Positions 63,761 through 64,000 of a stretch of 64,000 nucleotides of DNA are shown piece by piece; within the stretch, counting starts at the first letter, position 1; each line of letters opens with the position of its first letter. The translations under genes and the position numbers were made by a program. The notes under the pieces are model-generated. The model was not told the DNA's origin and searched no databases. It saw nothing but the letters and a program-made list of their open reading frames with translations. Source of the DNA: Sinorhizobium sp. B11 (lineage in GTDB: Bacteria; Pseudomonadota; Alphaproteobacteria; Rhizobiales; Rhizobiaceae); NCBI GenBank assembly GCA_039725955.1, contig CP091033.1, positions 1,178,001-1,242,000 of the forward strand, in the 5' to 3' direction.

Positions 63761-64000
63761 CCCTTCTTTCTGCGCGATGCGATGTAGGTTGAAACGATGG
63801 TTCTTGCCGCCATGACGACGATCATCAGCACGCCCCAGAGTGCTGTCGCGAGATGCTGGTTTGCGCCCATGAGATTGAGGCCGGAAGACAGCAGCTGGAG
63901 CACGATAAGCGCCACGAACACCGGCAACACACGGCCAAACCCGCCGAACGGATTGATGCCGCCGAGAAACGCCGCAAGCACCGTGATCAACAGATAGGAC
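63757..64000 (-). CDS. RbsC-type sugar ABC permease, C-terminal end
   Basis: The gene runs off the right edge; the last 80 residues are visible. LAAFLGGINPFGGFGRVLPVF and the final hydrophobic segment ending in basic SRRKKG are typical of BPD_transp_2 permeases. It is upstream of and overlaps the epimerase gene, indicating that the rare-ketose pathway has its own importer. Confidence 0.85.
   Translation of the reverse strand, partial: SYLLITVLAAFLGGINPFGGFGRVLPVFVALIVLQLLSSGLNLMGANQHLATALWGVLMIVVMAARTIVSTYIASRRKKG

Overview
The window looks like chromosome or a large replicon of a Rhizobiaceae alphaproteobacterium (Rhizobium/Agrobacterium side). Reasons: high-GC coding sequence, many ABC uptake operons each with its own local regulator, a NasS/NasT-controlled nitrate assimilation operon, and a D-psicose 3-epimerase that closely resembles, from memory, the Agrobacterium enzyme. 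I see no rRNA, tRNA, insertion sequence, prophage or CRISPR array. Genes fill almost the whole window.

Layout. (1) 1-6927, plus strand: phosphonate uptake and C-P lyase genes (end of phnK, phnL, phnM, phnC, phnD, two phnE), ending in a PfkB-family sugar kinase. (2) 7064-17051, a stress and housekeeping stretch: an HtrA-like protease without a signal peptide, a TetR/haloalkane dehalogenase pair with an operator-like palindrome, a 44-residue peptide gene, an Ohr-type peroxidase, an OmpR/EnvZ-type two-component pair, a Tat-exported alpha/beta hydrolase, a DUF488 protein, a DipZ-like thiol-disulfide membrane protein and a secreted hydrolase. (3) 17084-26147, minus strand: one polyol/ketose operon with ABC importer (ATPase, permease, binding protein), short-chain dehydrogenase, DhaK, DhaL, a SorC-type regulator fused to a second complete DhaK, and a second DhaL. 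(4) 26694-32680: a second sugar ABC system (binding protein, ATPase, two permeases, one frameshifted) with a divergent LacI regulator and paired palindromic operators.

(5) 32677-45742: a YdeP/FdhF-type molybdopterin oxidoreductase, then nasT-nasS and the assimilatory nitrate operon (transporter, nirB, nirD, nasA, cysG). The operon is preceded by a consensus sigma-54 promoter, a leader with an ANTAR-type hexaloop hairpin and a strong intrinsic terminator. Nitrogen limitation (sigma-54) and nitrate sensing (NasS releasing NasT for antitermination) therefore probably act in series. CysG supplies siroheme for NirB. (6) 45785-51209: a divergent AraC/SDR pair with 21-bp-spaced direct repeats, then a GH94-like phosphorylase gene broken by a one-base frameshift. 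(7) 51206-60837, minus strand: a LacI repressor followed by a peptide-type ABC importer (binding protein, dppBCDF-like) containing an 853-residue glycosidase-like protein whose family I cannot place. (8) 61225-64000, minus strand: end of a sugar ABC permease, a DTE-family epimerase, a P-loop sugar kinase and D-psicose 3-epimerase, which together look like a rare-ketose pathway.

A recurring small-scale pattern is that each of the four solute-binding-protein genes is followed by an RNA hairpin before its downstream neighbour, strong in two cases, moderate for phnD and weak for the peptide-type system. Divergently or convergently arranged genes often overlap by 4 bp.
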